Shown here in pieces: positions 34,763 through 43,662 of a stretch of 64,000 bases of DNA (its first letter is position 1; every line of letters begins with the position of its first letter). Source of the DNA: Roseibium sediminicola (GTDB lineage: Bacteria > Pseudomonadota > Alphaproteobacteria > Rhizobiales > Stappiaceae); assembly GCF_023156505.1 (NCBI RefSeq), contig NZ_JALNMJ010000012.1, forward strand, positions 124,001 to 188,000. The letters are read 5' to 3'. Below the pieces are notes generated by a model that worked only from the letters and a program-made list of their open reading frames with translations, was not told where the DNA came from and did no database searches. Position numbers and translations under genes: made by a program.

Positions 34763-35896
34763 GTGACATCGATCGACGACCAGTTGATGGACGCATTCGG
34801 CACGGGTTCCGCCACCGAACTGTCCGTGCCGCGGGACGGTGTTGTCGCCGTGATCCTGGCCTATAACGAGGCTCTGCGCTTTCCGTATTTCCTGGAACAT
34901 TACCGATCCTTGGGGATCGGCCATTTCATCGTGGTCGACAACAACTCGAACGACGGCACGGATGAGTTGCTTTCCGGTCAGCCGGATATCAGCGTGATCC
35001 GGACGGAAAAACCCTACAAGGACTATAAATCGGTCTGGCGGCAGCTGATTTGCGACCGCTACCTTGTGGACCGCTGGGTCATATTCCCCGATGTCGACGA
35101 GCTGTTCGTCTATCCGGGCTGGCCGGATCTTTCGGTCGGTGCGCTTACCGGCTATCTCGATGCCGGCGGCTACCGGGCACTGTTCACACCGATGGTGGAC
35201 ATGTATCCGCAAGGGCCCTTGAAGGATCTGTCCTACAAACCCGGCGACAGCTTTTTCAAGACGTCGCCCTGGTTTGACGGTTCCGGTTACCGGTATAACC
35301 CTTTGAAGGGCAGCCACGGCAAGCGGTACAAGACACCGGCCCGGCATGTCTTCGGCGGAACGCGCGAACGGCTGTTTCACCAGGAGGCAAAACGGCCGAA
35401 ATCGGCCCTGGACCGGTTGCTGTTGTCCTCTGTGTTTTCGTTGCACGCCAGAACGCCGGAAACAAAAGCCGGACGCAAACTCGACCACTTGTTGTTCAAA
35501 TTCGTGAAAAACGCGCTGCCGAGCCCGGCGGCCGTGCAGAGCAAGATCCCGTTGTTGAAGTGGCAGCGCGGCAATCGTTTCTCCGGCGGCGTGCACGGCA
35601 TCGACAGGGCGATCGCGGTTGCGCCCGACTGGGGCGCACTGCTGCACTTCAAATATCTCGATGATTTTCAGAGCAAGGTCGCCGAGGCACTGACCCGCCA
35701 GCAGCACACGGACAATGCCGGCCACTACCGCGACTACGAAGCCCAGATGGCCGGGCTCATGGCAGAAGGGCTGCATTATACCGGAAGTGTCCGGTTTACC
35801 GGCCCGGAGGCCCTGACCCGGTGCGGGCTGTTGCGCGAAAGCGAAGCCTTGCGTCGATTGCGCAGTGGTGTTCCCGCAGGGGAGGCCCGCAATTGA
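34763..35896 (+). CDS. Glycosyltransferase, GT2/GT92-like
   Basis: A 377-residue GT-A-type transferase. VVAVILAYNEALRFPYFLEH near residue 28 and IVVDNNSNDGTDELL near 58 form the nucleotide-sugar site, and VIFPDVDELFVYPG near 111 contains the DxD metal motif (DVDE). The C-terminal 150 residues lack recognisable domains. Starts at GTG 34763, 23 bases after the sulfotransferase, and overlaps the start of the next gene by four bases. Specificity is unknown. Confidence 0.78.
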   Translation: MTSIDDQLMDAFGTGSATELSVPRDGVVAVILAYNEALRFPYFLEHYRSLGIGHFIVVDNNSNDGTDELLSGQPDISVIRTEKPYKDYKSVWRQLICDRYLVDRWVIFPDVDELFVYPGWPDLSVGALTGYLDAGGYRALFTPMVDMYPQGPLKDLSYKPGDSFFKTSPWFDGSGYRYNPLKGSHGKRYKTPARHVFGGTRERLFHQEAKRPKSALDRLLLSSVFSLHARTPETKAGRKLDHLLFKFVKNALPSPAAVQSKIPLLKWQRGNRFSGGVHGIDRAIAVAPDWGALLHFKYLDDFQSKVAEALTRQQHTDNAGHYRDYEAQMAGLMAEGLHYTGSVRFTGPEALTRCGLLRESEALRRLRSGVPAGEARN

Positions 35897-36876
35897 CCCC
35901 TGCTGGCCTGGAAAAGAAGTCCAACAGCCTGTCTGACCACTACAGCGAGATCTTTGTGCATGTCGGCATCCACCGCACCGGAACGTCGACCTTGCAGAAA
36001 TATCTGCTGGCGACCCGCGATGCCCCGGAGGCCAAGGGGCTGGATGTCGTCATGCCGCAAATTGCCGGCCAGCGGGACATGCCCAATCATCGTGATGGTA
36101 TCCGCGACTACATCAAGATCCATGCGCGCTTGAACCGGAAACCCTGGTTTTTGAAGCCCTTTTACCGGCGGCAGTTGAACGGGATATTCCAAGAGTATGT
36201 GGATCTGGTTTCCCCGCGTGCTCCGGTCCTGGTGTTGTCGGAGGAGAACATACTCGGACAGGCCTTTTTTCCGGAAAGACCGGGCCTTCTCTATCCGGAC
36301 GCCGAGCGAAACCTACTGGCGATCCGCACGTTGACGGGTGCGAATCTGAAGCGGGTTTTTCTGGCGGTGCGCTCTTACCCGGACTTCCTGCTTTCCTACG
36401 AGATCATGCGCGAAGCCTATTTCGGCCGTGGCATCGGGCTCGACAACCTGTCCGCCTGGGCAGCGGGCCGTCTGCGTGGCTGGAAGGACATCGTTGAGAT
36501 CATGGCCAGGGTGTTCCCGGAGACCGACATAGAGATCTGGCCTTATGGCGGGATCCGGATCGAACAGGAATTCACCCGGCTGACAGGACTTGATTACGCG
36601 GCGGTCTGCAAGGAGACCGGAGAAAGCGTCGTCAACGCCTCCGCCACTTACGAAGCGCTCGCTGAGATCCAGCGACTGCGAAGGGCTGGCAGGAAGCCAA
36701 AGAAACCGCAGGTGGATTCGATCCTCCAGGAAGGGGCCGGCCAGAAAATCCGTCTGGAAGATGTTTTTCCTGTCGATGCTCTCCAGCGCCTGACAGATCT
36801 CTACATGGCTGATATGGAGGCCATAGGCCGGTTGAACAACGTCATGATTTGCGGGAACGGTGGCGACGCTCGCTGA
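35893..36876 (+). CDS. Sulfotransferase-like protein
   Basis: A 327-residue protein with a P-loop-like IFVHVGIHRTGTSTLQKYLL (near residue 20) resembling the PAPS 5'-phosphosulfate loop, and a later KRVFLAVRSYPDFLLSYEIM near 155 in the position of the 3'-phosphate motif. The family is less certain than for the gene at 33999. The TTG at 35893, overlapping the previous stop (TTGA), is chosen because GGGGAGG lies just upstream and the protein-like sequence starts there. Probably a second sulfation step in the same glycan. Confidence 0.68.
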   Translation: MTPAGLEKKSNSLSDHYSEIFVHVGIHRTGTSTLQKYLLATRDAPEAKGLDVVMPQIAGQRDMPNHRDGIRDYIKIHARLNRKPWFLKPFYRRQLNGIFQEYVDLVSPRAPVLVLSEENILGQAFFPERPGLLYPDAERNLLAIRTLTGANLKRVFLAVRSYPDFLLSYEIMREAYFGRGIGLDNLSAWAAGRLRGWKDIVEIMARVFPETDIEIWPYGGIRIEQEFTRLTGLDYAAVCKETGESVVNASATYEALAEIQRLRRAGRKPKKPQVDSILQEGAGQKIRLEDVFPVDALQRLTDLYMADMEAIGRLNNVMICGNGGDAR

Positions 36877-36904
36877 ACCCGGCGGCGGTGTCCTTGAGGG
36901 TGAG

Positions 36905-37744
36905 ATGCAGAAAGTCTACGGCAAGATAAAAAAGACCCGCATCGGCAACTGGCTGCAGGGTGACGTCACCCCGATCGACTATGAAAAACTGCCGCGGAAA
37001 ATCTTTGTTTTCTGGAACACGGGTCTGGATACCGCCCCGGAGAACTGCCGGTTCTGCGTGAAAAGCTGGCAAGTGCTCAACCCCGATTGGGAACTTGTGG
37101 TGCTGGACCAGAGCGCCGCCAACGCGATCCTGCCGAGGTCAGAATTTCCGTCAGACATGGCGATCGCCCATTACGCGGATTTGCTCAGAACCAAGCTGAT
37201 GCTGACCGAAGGCGGCGTCTGGGCCGACGCGACCTGTCTGTGCACCCGGCCGCTCGACGATTGGCTGCCAATGATCTTCGCCCAGACCGGTTTTTTTGCC
37301 CTGCACCGGCCCGGCCGTGACCGGGTGATCTCGAACTGGTTCCTGGCGTCCAAGCAGGAGGCCGACATTCCGAGGATCTGGCTGGACAATTCGCTGGCGT
37401 TCTGGCGGGGCCGCAAAAAGCCGCCGCGGGCCTATTTCTGGCACCACTATATGTTCGAGTATTCCTGGCTGACATCCGGCCGGTTTCGCAAGGCCTGGAA
37501 AACGGCCCCGAAACTCAGCGCGGTTCCGTTTCACCGGCTGCAAAGAACCCTACTTTCGGGCGAACTCAGCCAAAACGACAGGGATCTCATCCAGGCCATC
37601 CCGCTCCACAAGCTCTGCTACAAGCGCGGCTTCAAGGTGGACGATATCAGGACATCCATCCGCGAGATCTGGGGCGACGAGGCGGCGATGCTTCAGGAAG
37701 CGGCATGGTCAAGCAGCAGAAATGCGTCGGCGGCTGCCTTCTGA
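36905..37744 (+). CDS. Capsular polysaccharide synthesis-type glycosyltransferase
   Basis: A 279-residue protein of the Caps_synth/GT32-like group. LPRKIFVFWNTGLDTAPENC near residue 30, SWQVLNPDWELVVLDQ near 55 and HYADLLRTKLMLTEGGVWAD near 90 match the conserved donor-site region, with WADAT in place of a classic DxD. The ATG at 36905 with GAGG upstream is preferred; a GTG at 36860 overlapping the previous gene is an alternative that adds 15 residues. It probably adds a sugar in the capsule-like glycan of this locus. Confidence 0.75.
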   Translation: MQKVYGKIKKTRIGNWLQGDVTPIDYEKLPRKIFVFWNTGLDTAPENCRFCVKSWQVLNPDWELVVLDQSAANAILPRSEFPSDMAIAHYADLLRTKLMLTEGGVWADATCLCTRPLDDWLPMIFAQTGFFALHRPGRDRVISNWFLASKQEADIPRIWLDNSLAFWRGRKKPPRAYFWHHYMFEYSWLTSGRFRKAWKTAPKLSAVPFHRLQRTLLSGELSQNDRDLIQAIPLHKLCYKRGFKVDDIRTSIREIWGDEAAMLQEAAWSSSRNASAAAF

Positions 37745-37881
37745 AAATCTCCGGCCAGACCTGGCTGTCGGTTTATTTGCTCCGTCATCGTGATGCTGGA
37801 AAACTTTGGGCGATGCGTGTAGGTACTGGCCAAGTCCGCACGTGCCGTAGCCGGGGCGCAGGACGACAACCCGAGGATGAT

Positions 37882-38535
37882 ATGGGTATCAAGAAGAAGC
37901 TTCGAAAAATCTTCAAAAAGCGGGGCATCCAGTTGCCCTACATCTTGATGACCGGGGAAGAAAAATACCTTCATAAGGTAGTCAACTCCGTAGGTTCCAA
38001 CAACGTCGTCATCGATCTCGGCGCCCATGTCGGCAAGATCAGCAGGATGTTCGCGAAACGTGCCAAAACGGTCTACGCCTTCGAACCCAATCCGGAAACC
38101 TTCAAGGTGCTGAAGGAACGGGTCGCCGCCTACCCGAACATCGTTGCCATGCAAAAGGCGGTGTCCGATAGGGACGGGACAGCGACCCTTTACTTCGATC
38201 CGTCGGGCTCGGACCGGCCAACCGAAGGCTCCACCCTCGCAGAAGCCAAACGGGATGTGACCTATCAGAACAGTTTCGAGGTCGAAACCTTCAGCCTGCC
38301 GGGTTTCATCGAAGGTCTCGAAGATGATGTCAAGCTGATAAAGATCGACATCGAGGGGCTAGAATACCGCGTGGTCAATGATCTCATCGACAGCGGTGTC
38401 ATGGCACGGGTTGGCATGGTCTATGTCGAGGATCACTGCTTCGTTGTCGAGGGGCTCGAGGCCGAGCGCGACGCCACGCTTGAAAAAATCCGGAAGCTGG
38501 GCCTGGAAGACAGGTTCCGTTTCGACTGGCCTTGA
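37882..38535 (+). CDS. FkbM family methyltransferase
   Basis: A 217-residue SAM methyltransferase. The SAM loop VVIDLGAHVGKISRMFAKRA lies near residue 42, VYAFEPNPETFKVLKERV near 63, and the FkbM-typical LIKIDIEGLEYRVVNDLI near 152. FkbM proteins O-methylate polyketides or glycans; in this locus a glycan hydroxyl is the likely target. The ATG at 37882 with GAGG six bases upstream is preferred to a longer frame from 37705. Last gene of the rightward glycan run, 137 bases after the Caps_synth gene. Confidence 0.85.
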   Translation: MGIKKKLRKIFKKRGIQLPYILMTGEEKYLHKVVNSVGSNNVVIDLGAHVGKISRMFAKRAKTVYAFEPNPETFKVLKERVAAYPNIVAMQKAVSDRDGTATLYFDPSGSDRPTEGSTLAEAKRDVTYQNSFEVETFSLPGFIEGLEDDVKLIKIDIEGLEYRVVNDLIDSGVMARVGMVYVEDHCFVVEGLEAERDATLEKIRKLGLEDRFRFDWP

Positions 38536-38554
38536 CCAACGGCTTGCGTGGCTG

Positions 38555-39625
38555 TCAGGCGTGCCGGGGGCTGGTGAGCAGCCGGTCATAGGCCTTTACA
38601 ACACCGACTTCCGAATACTGCGCCGCCAGTTTGGCGTCCCCGCCCTGGACCAGCGCCTGCCGGAGCACTTCAGAGCTGAGCACACGGCGGATCGACGCGG
38701 TCAGCGCATTGACGTCGCCGCAGCGGGAGAGCAGCCCGTTGATGCCGTCATCGATCAGCCAGCTGGGGCCGGGCGAGGCGGTTGCCACCACGGGCAGTCC
38801 GGCGTTCCAGCCTTCCAGAACAATGTTGCCGAGCGGTTCCTCGTCGGTCGGGCACAGCAGAATGTCGGCCGATTTCAGGAACGGCGAGGGATCGCGCTGC
38901 CAGCCGAGAAAATGCACGCGGTCGGTAACGCCAAGGGACACCGCCAGAGCCTTGGTTTCTTCCAGGAGCTCGCCGTCGCCGATCAGCCAGGCGTGAACGG
39001 ATTCCGGTAATCCGGCGATCGCCTTGACGACGAGATCGAAACGCTTGCGTCCGACGAACCGGCCCAGGTGGATCAGTATGGTGGCGTCCTCGGGCGTGTT
39101 GAAATCAGCGCGCTTGACCGGGGCGATATTCGCGGGCAGCGGATCGACAAAGTTGCTGATCACATGCGCGCGGCTTTCCGGCCAGCCCATCTCGATCGCC
39201 TGGCGGATGATCTCCGGCGTGTTACCGATCAGGTCCTGAACGTTGCCGTAGGTGTGAAAACCGTCCGGCCAGTCGCCAAGGCGCAGGAAGGTGCGCATGC
39301 CGGGTCTCGGCTTTGGCAGCCATTTGCTGGCCGGGCTCATCCAGCCGAGGGTTGCAGTGGCGCCAAAGGCTGAAATCTGGCGGGCAATCGTCCAGCGGAT
39401 GAGGTGCCGCTTGATGTGCGACCGGCTGAATTTCATTTCCCGGACATCGCAGTGTTTCGCCAATTCGTCACGCCAGGGCCGGTCCGGGCGGATGAACGCG
39501 ATCTGCTCGACGCCCTTGCGCGCAAGCGCGCCCGCCAGTCGCACGAAGAACTTCTCCGCGCCGCCATCGACCCCGAGATGGATATGGGCGAGTTTTCTCA
39601 GCTGCATGGGCTGGTCAGTGGCCAT
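38555..39625 (-). CDS. Family 4 glycosyltransferase
   Basis: A 356-residue GT-B enzyme. The N-terminal acceptor lobe includes IHLGVDGGAEKFFVRLAGAL. The C-terminal donor lobe has ILIHLGRFVGRKRFDLVVKA near 182 and the E-x7-E motif EEPLGNIVLEGWNAGLPVVA near 262, both diagnostic of GT4. It transfers a sugar with retention of configuration. Its start overlaps the upstream GT2 gene by 11 bases, so the two are one transcriptional unit converging on the FkbM gene. Confidence 0.87.
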   Translation of the reverse strand: MATDQPMQLRKLAHIHLGVDGGAEKFFVRLAGALARKGVEQIAFIRPDRPWRDELAKHCDVREMKFSRSHIKRHLIRWTIARQISAFGATATLGWMSPASKWLPKPRPGMRTFLRLGDWPDGFHTYGNVQDLIGNTPEIIRQAIEMGWPESRAHVISNFVDPLPANIAPVKRADFNTPEDATILIHLGRFVGRKRFDLVVKAIAGLPESVHAWLIGDGELLEETKALAVSLGVTDRVHFLGWQRDPSPFLKSADILLCPTDEEPLGNIVLEGWNAGLPVVATASPGPSWLIDDGINGLLSRCGDVNALTASIRRVLSSEVLRQALVQGGDAKLAAQYSEVGVVKAYDRLLTSPRHA

Positions 39626-40562
39626 CGATCACGTCGTAATAGTTATGCGCCCGCCCCATCAGGCCGCGCAGATTGCCCGAGCCCTTCATCAGCCGGATCA
39701 GGCCGTAGTAATAGAGCTTTTCGCCGCGCTTCCTGGCGAAGGGCTTGAGCACGAAGCCGACCAACGTCGCAAGCGCACCGAAGACCATGCGCCGCAGGCT
39801 TTTCGGGATGAAATGCAGTGCTGCCTTCGCGCGGCCCTCGCGCAGGACAATATTGAAGGCGCCGGACGTGGCGGCCATGTGCATGCGCGAGAGCAGGCGG
39901 CCGGTGGTCACGCGGGACGCTGGGATGTCCTCTTCGACAATGGCGTCATCGACCCAGATCATCTTGGCGCCGGCGGCGTGGGTGCGGCGGAAGAAGTCGA
40001 TGTCCTCGCTGCCGAAGGTCAGCCGCTCGTCGAAGCGCAGGCCAAGGCCGTCCTTGGCGACAATACGCCCGCTCAGGATCACATTGTTGGTCGGCGCTTC
40101 CGTGATGACCGTACCGGTCGGGCGCGGTTTCAGGAGTTGGGATTTCCACCAGTGCGGCGCAGGTGTTTCGTAGATCCGGCGCACCGGGCCGTTGCCGACT
40201 TCGGCCTTGTGCTCATGGCAGGCCTTCAGGAGCTTTTCGATCCAGTCCGGCTCCGCCCTCTCGTCGTCGTCGATCAGCGCGACCCAGTCCGGATTGTGTT
40301 CGAGGGCCGCTTCGAGCGCCGTGTTGCGGGCAAAGGGAATGCCCTTGCGCTTTTCATGATGGAAAAAGACCGGCACGGACAGGCGGTCCTTCACTTCAGC
40401 GGCGGCCGCTCCGGTGAAATGCGGCTCCGGATCGTTTTCCACAACGACGATCGACATCTCCGTGTTCTCGGGTTCGATCAGATTGTCGAGGCTTTCCAGG
40501 CAGGCCTGCAGCATTTTCGGCCGCTGCGCGGTGCAAACGGCAATGACCAGTTTCTGGGTCAT
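39615..40562 (-). CDS. Family 2 glycosyltransferase
   Basis: A 315-residue GT2. LVIAVCTAQRPKMLQACLES at the N-terminus, IPFARNTALEAALEHNPDWVALIDDDERAEPDWIE with its DDD metal motif (near residue 98), and FGSEDIDFFRRTHAAGAK near 183 are classic features. A hydrophobic patch near 260 may anchor it at the inner membrane. It forms a two-gene leftward unit with the GT4 gene and is divergent from the acyl-CoA ligase across 170 bases. Confidence 0.86.
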   Translation of the reverse strand: MTQKLVIAVCTAQRPKMLQACLESLDNLIEPENTEMSIVVVENDPEPHFTGAAAAEVKDRLSVPVFFHHEKRKGIPFARNTALEAALEHNPDWVALIDDDERAEPDWIEKLLKACHEHKAEVGNGPVRRIYETPAPHWWKSQLLKPRPTGTVITEAPTNNVILSGRIVAKDGLGLRFDERLTFGSEDIDFFRRTHAAGAKMIWVDDAIVEEDIPASRVTTGRLLSRMHMAATSGAFNIVLREGRAKAALHFIPKSLRRMVFGALATLVGFVLKPFARKRGEKLYYYGLIRLMKGSGNLRGLMGRAHNYYDVIDGH

Positions 40563-40732
40563 GCGGGAAACTCATTCCTTCCATTCGGCTTGGGGGCAGG
40601 GTTTGGCGCATGAGCGGGCCGCTGTCAAAGAGTTTCAGGGAAATTGACCTTTCCACTCCCGGAGGCCCGCGCTAGGCTCTACATCAGACACTAAAAATTC
40701 CGCAAAAGCGGGCGTGTTCTGGGAGGAAGCAC

Positions 40733-42355
40733 ATGAAGGGAATGATGATGCACCGTCCGCTGAAAATAGCGGACCTCATCACATTTGCGCGCGACACCTA
40801 TCCCTCTAGCGAAATCGTTTCCGTGCGCACGGAAGGCGACATTCACCGGACAACCTACAAGGAAACCGCCGGACGCATCGCCCAGCTGGCCCATGGGCTG
40901 AAGGGTCTCGGCATCAACGAGGGCGACCGGGTTGCCACCCTTGCCTGGAACGGCTACCGGCATTTCGAGCTTTATTATGCCATCTCCGGCATCGGCGCCG
41001 TCTGCCACACGATCAACCCGCGCCTGTCCGCCGAACAGATGATCTATATCGTCAATCACGCGCAGGACCGGGTCCTGTTCGTCGATCTGACCTTCGTGCC
41101 GATTATCGAGAAGCTGCGGCCGCATTTCCCGGACGATCTTCAGGTGGTCATCATGACCGACCGGACGCATATGCCCGAAACGTCCCTGGAGGACGTTCTC
41201 TGCTACGAGGAAATTCTGGACGGCCAGGCCGCAGAGATCGACTGGCCGGACCTGCCCGAAGATCAGGCCGCCGGGCTCTGTTACACTTCCGGCACTACCG
41301 GAAATCCCAAAGGCACGATCTATTCGCACCGTTCCACGGTGCTGCATGCCTTCTCAATGTGCGTGACCATCCCCAAGGTGCTGTTTGAAGGCTCGCGCAT
41401 CCTGCCCGTCGTGCCGCTGTTTCACGTCAACGCCTGGGGCCTGCCCTATGGCGCGCCGCTCTCCGGATCGAGCCTGATCTTTCCGGGCGGGGCACTGGAC
41501 GGCAAGAGCCTGTTCGACCTGATGGACCGGGAAAAGGTCTTCTCAGCCTGGGGTGTGCCCACGGTCTGGATCGGCCTGATGAACGAGATCAAGCAGCGTG
41601 GCCGCCTGCCCGAGGGCTTCGGCGATATCGTCGTCGGCGGCTCCGCGGCCTCGCGCTCGCTGATCGAGGGGTTCGAGAAGGAAGGTGTGAATGTCTGCCA
41701 TGCCTGGGGCATGACGGAAATGAGCCCGCTCGGCACCCAGTGCAACCTGCCGCCGGACATGGCGGATCTTCCTTTCGAAAAACGCATCGACCGCAAGCAG
41801 AGCCAGGGGCGCCGGGTCTTCGGCGTCGAGATGAAGATTGTCGATGATGAAGGCAAAAGGTTGCCTCAGGACGGCAGGACGCCGGGCCATTTGTATGTAC
41901 GCGGCAACACGATCACCTCGGGCTATTTCGAGGACCCGGAAGCGTCCAAACCGGTCTTTGACGCCGAGGGCTGGTTCTGCACCGGCGACATTGCCAAGAT
42001 CAGTGCGGATGGCTTCCTGACCATCACCGACCGGTCCAAGGACCTGATCAAGTCGGGCGGCGAATGGATCAGTTCGCTCGATCTGGAAAACATCGTCATG
42101 TCCCATCCGGGCGTTGCCAATTGCGCGGTGATCGCCGTACCGGACGACAAGTGGGACGAGCGCCCGCTCCTGATCGTGCAGGCCCGCGAAGATGCCCAGC
42201 CGCAAAAGGAGGAGATCCTCGGTCTTCTGGCGGAACGGGTCGCCAAGTGGCAGGTCCCGGATGACGTTGTCTATGTCGACGAACTGCCAATGACAGCGAC
42301 CGGTAAGGTCTCCAAACTGACCTTGAGAAAAAATTTCGCGGAAGGTGCCGAATGA
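40733..42355 (+). CDS. Fatty acyl-CoA ligase (AMP-binding)
   Basis: A 540-residue ANL-superfamily ligase. The P-loop LCYTSGTTGNPKGTIYSHRS is near 182-201, CHAWGMTEMSPLG near 320, GWFCTGDIAKISADGFL near 410, and the C-terminal catalytic lysine lies in MTATGKVSKLTLR. It activates a carboxylic acid to its CoA thioester. The cassette downstream suggests fatty or branched acids. Close homologues in marine bacteria include DmdB, the methylmercaptopropionate-CoA ligase, so that activity is possible, but no other dmd gene is present. The next gene overlaps its stop by four bases. Confidence 0.87.
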   Translation: MKGMMMHRPLKIADLITFARDTYPSSEIVSVRTEGDIHRTTYKETAGRIAQLAHGLKGLGINEGDRVATLAWNGYRHFELYYAISGIGAVCHTINPRLSAEQMIYIVNHAQDRVLFVDLTFVPIIEKLRPHFPDDLQVVIMTDRTHMPETSLEDVLCYEEILDGQAAEIDWPDLPEDQAAGLCYTSGTTGNPKGTIYSHRSTVLHAFSMCVTIPKVLFEGSRILPVVPLFHVNAWGLPYGAPLSGSSLIFPGGALDGKSLFDLMDREKVFSAWGVPTVWIGLMNEIKQRGRLPEGFGDIVVGGSAASRSLIEGFEKEGVNVCHAWGMTEMSPLGTQCNLPPDMADLPFEKRIDRKQSQGRRVFGVEMKIVDDEGKRLPQDGRTPGHLYVRGNTITSGYFEDPEASKPVFDAEGWFCTGDIAKISADGFLTITDRSKDLIKSGGEWISSLDLENIVMSHPGVANCAVIAVPDDKWDERPLLIVQAREDAQPQKEEILGLLAERVAKWQVPDDVVYVDELPMTATGKVSKLTLRKNFAEGAE

Positions 42356-43170
42356 CGCCCGAAACCCTGTTCGGCCTGGCCGGCAAGACCGCTCTCGTGA
42401 CCGGTGGTGCGACCGGGGTCGGCCGCATGGCCGCCGAAGGCCTGATCGCGGCGGGCGCGCGCGTCCTGGTCGCCAGCCGCAAGGAAGACGCCTGTAAGGC
42501 GGCCGCCGCCGACCTCAACGAACTTGGATATTCCGGTAAGGCGGAGGGCTTTGCCGGGGATGTTTCGACGGAAGAAGGCATTGCGTCTCTGGCGGAGGAG
42601 GTTGGCCAGCGCACGGACAGTCTGGCCATTCTCATGAACAATGCCGGCACCAGCTGGGGCATGCCGCTCGGGGAGTTCCCGTATCATGCCTGGGAGCGGG
42701 TGATGCGGGTCAATGTCACGGGCCTGTTTCAACTGACCCAGGCTCTGCTGCCGCGTCTGGAAGCGGCGGCCAGCGACGATGATCCGGCGCGTGTGGTCAA
42801 TGTTGGCTCCGTGATGGGCGAAACCGCCCATGGCGACCGGGCCTACAGCTACGCCGCCTCCAAGGCCGCGGTGCATCACCTGACCCGGATCCTTGCCAAG
42901 GAACTGGCGGCAAAACGCATCACGGTAAATGCCCTGGCGCCCGGACCGTTCGTGAGCAACATGACCGCCTTTGCCACTGCGGACGAGGACGTGCGGTCCA
43001 AGGTCGGCGCCCAGGTGCCGCTCGGCCGGGTCGGCCGGCCCGGCGACATTGCCGCCGCCATGCAGTATCTCTGCGGCTATGGCGGGGCTTACGTTACCGG
43101 CGCAATCCTGCCAATCAGCGGCGGCATCAATGTCGAAACCGGTCCGGATCTCTTCCAGGAGGCCTATTGA
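42352..43170 (+). CDS. Short-chain dehydrogenase/reductase
   Basis: A 272-residue classical SDR. The cofactor motif TALVTGGATGVGRMAAEGLI is at 13-32, NNAGTSWG at 97, and the catalytic Ser and Tyr-x3-Lys appear in VGSVMGE...YSYAASKAAVHHL. The C-terminal GGINVETG is typical. Probably oxidises a 3-hydroxyacyl-CoA or similar intermediate in the cassette. Its start overlaps the ligase stop by four bases and its stop is directly followed by the GTG of the MaoC gene. Confidence 0.87.
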   Translation: MTPETLFGLAGKTALVTGGATGVGRMAAEGLIAAGARVLVASRKEDACKAAAADLNELGYSGKAEGFAGDVSTEEGIASLAEEVGQRTDSLAILMNNAGTSWGMPLGEFPYHAWERVMRVNVTGLFQLTQALLPRLEAAASDDDPARVVNVGSVMGETAHGDRAYSYAASKAAVHHLTRILAKELAAKRITVNALAPGPFVSNMTAFATADEDVRSKVGAQVPLGRVGRPGDIAAAMQYLCGYGGAYVTGAILPISGGINVETGPDLFQEAY

Positions 43171-43662
43171 GTGTCGGTTGAGGTTTCGTCCGCACCGCTC
43201 TCCGTCGACGCGTTGAAAGCGCGGATCGGCGCGGAAGTTGGCGTTTCGTCCTGGGTCCGGATTGATCAGGCGAAGATCGACGCCTTTGCCGACGTCACCG
43301 GCGATCACCAGTACATCCATGTCGACCCTGAGCGGGCCGCCGATACGCCCTTCGGCGGCACGATTGCCCACGGGTTCCTGACCCTGTCGCTGCTGTCGGC
43401 AATGGCGCTGGAGGCTCAGCCGAAGATCACGGGAGCGGAAATGGGCATCAATTACGGCTTCGACAAGGTGCGCTTTCTTGCGCCGGTCAAGGCAGGCACC
43501 CGGCTGCGCGGCCGGTTCAAACTGGCCGCGCTGAGCCAGCCGAAACCGACCGAGCTCGACATCACCTGGGCCTCGACCGTCGAAATTGAGGGCGAAAGGC
43601 GGCCCGCGCTCGCAGCCGACTGGCTGAACCGGTTTTACCTGAAAAAAGAGGACAAGAGCTGA
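43171..43662 (+). CDS. MaoC family enoyl-CoA hydratase
   Basis: A 163-residue hot-dog-fold hydratase. The hydratase-2 motif lies at residues about 44-75 (FADVTGDHQYIHVDPERAAD, then PFGGTIAHGFLTLSLL), giving the catalytic Asp/His pair. It would hydrate a trans-2-enoyl-CoA to the (R)-3-hydroxyacyl-CoA. It starts with GTG right after the SDR stop and its stop overlaps the next ATG by one base (TGATG), so expression is tightly coupled. Confidence 0.86.
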   Translation: MSVEVSSAPLSVDALKARIGAEVGVSSWVRIDQAKIDAFADVTGDHQYIHVDPERAADTPFGGTIAHGFLTLSLLSAMALEAQPKITGAEMGINYGFDKVRFLAPVKAGTRLRGRFKLAALSQPKPTELDITWASTVEIEGERRPALAADWLNRFYLKKEDKS

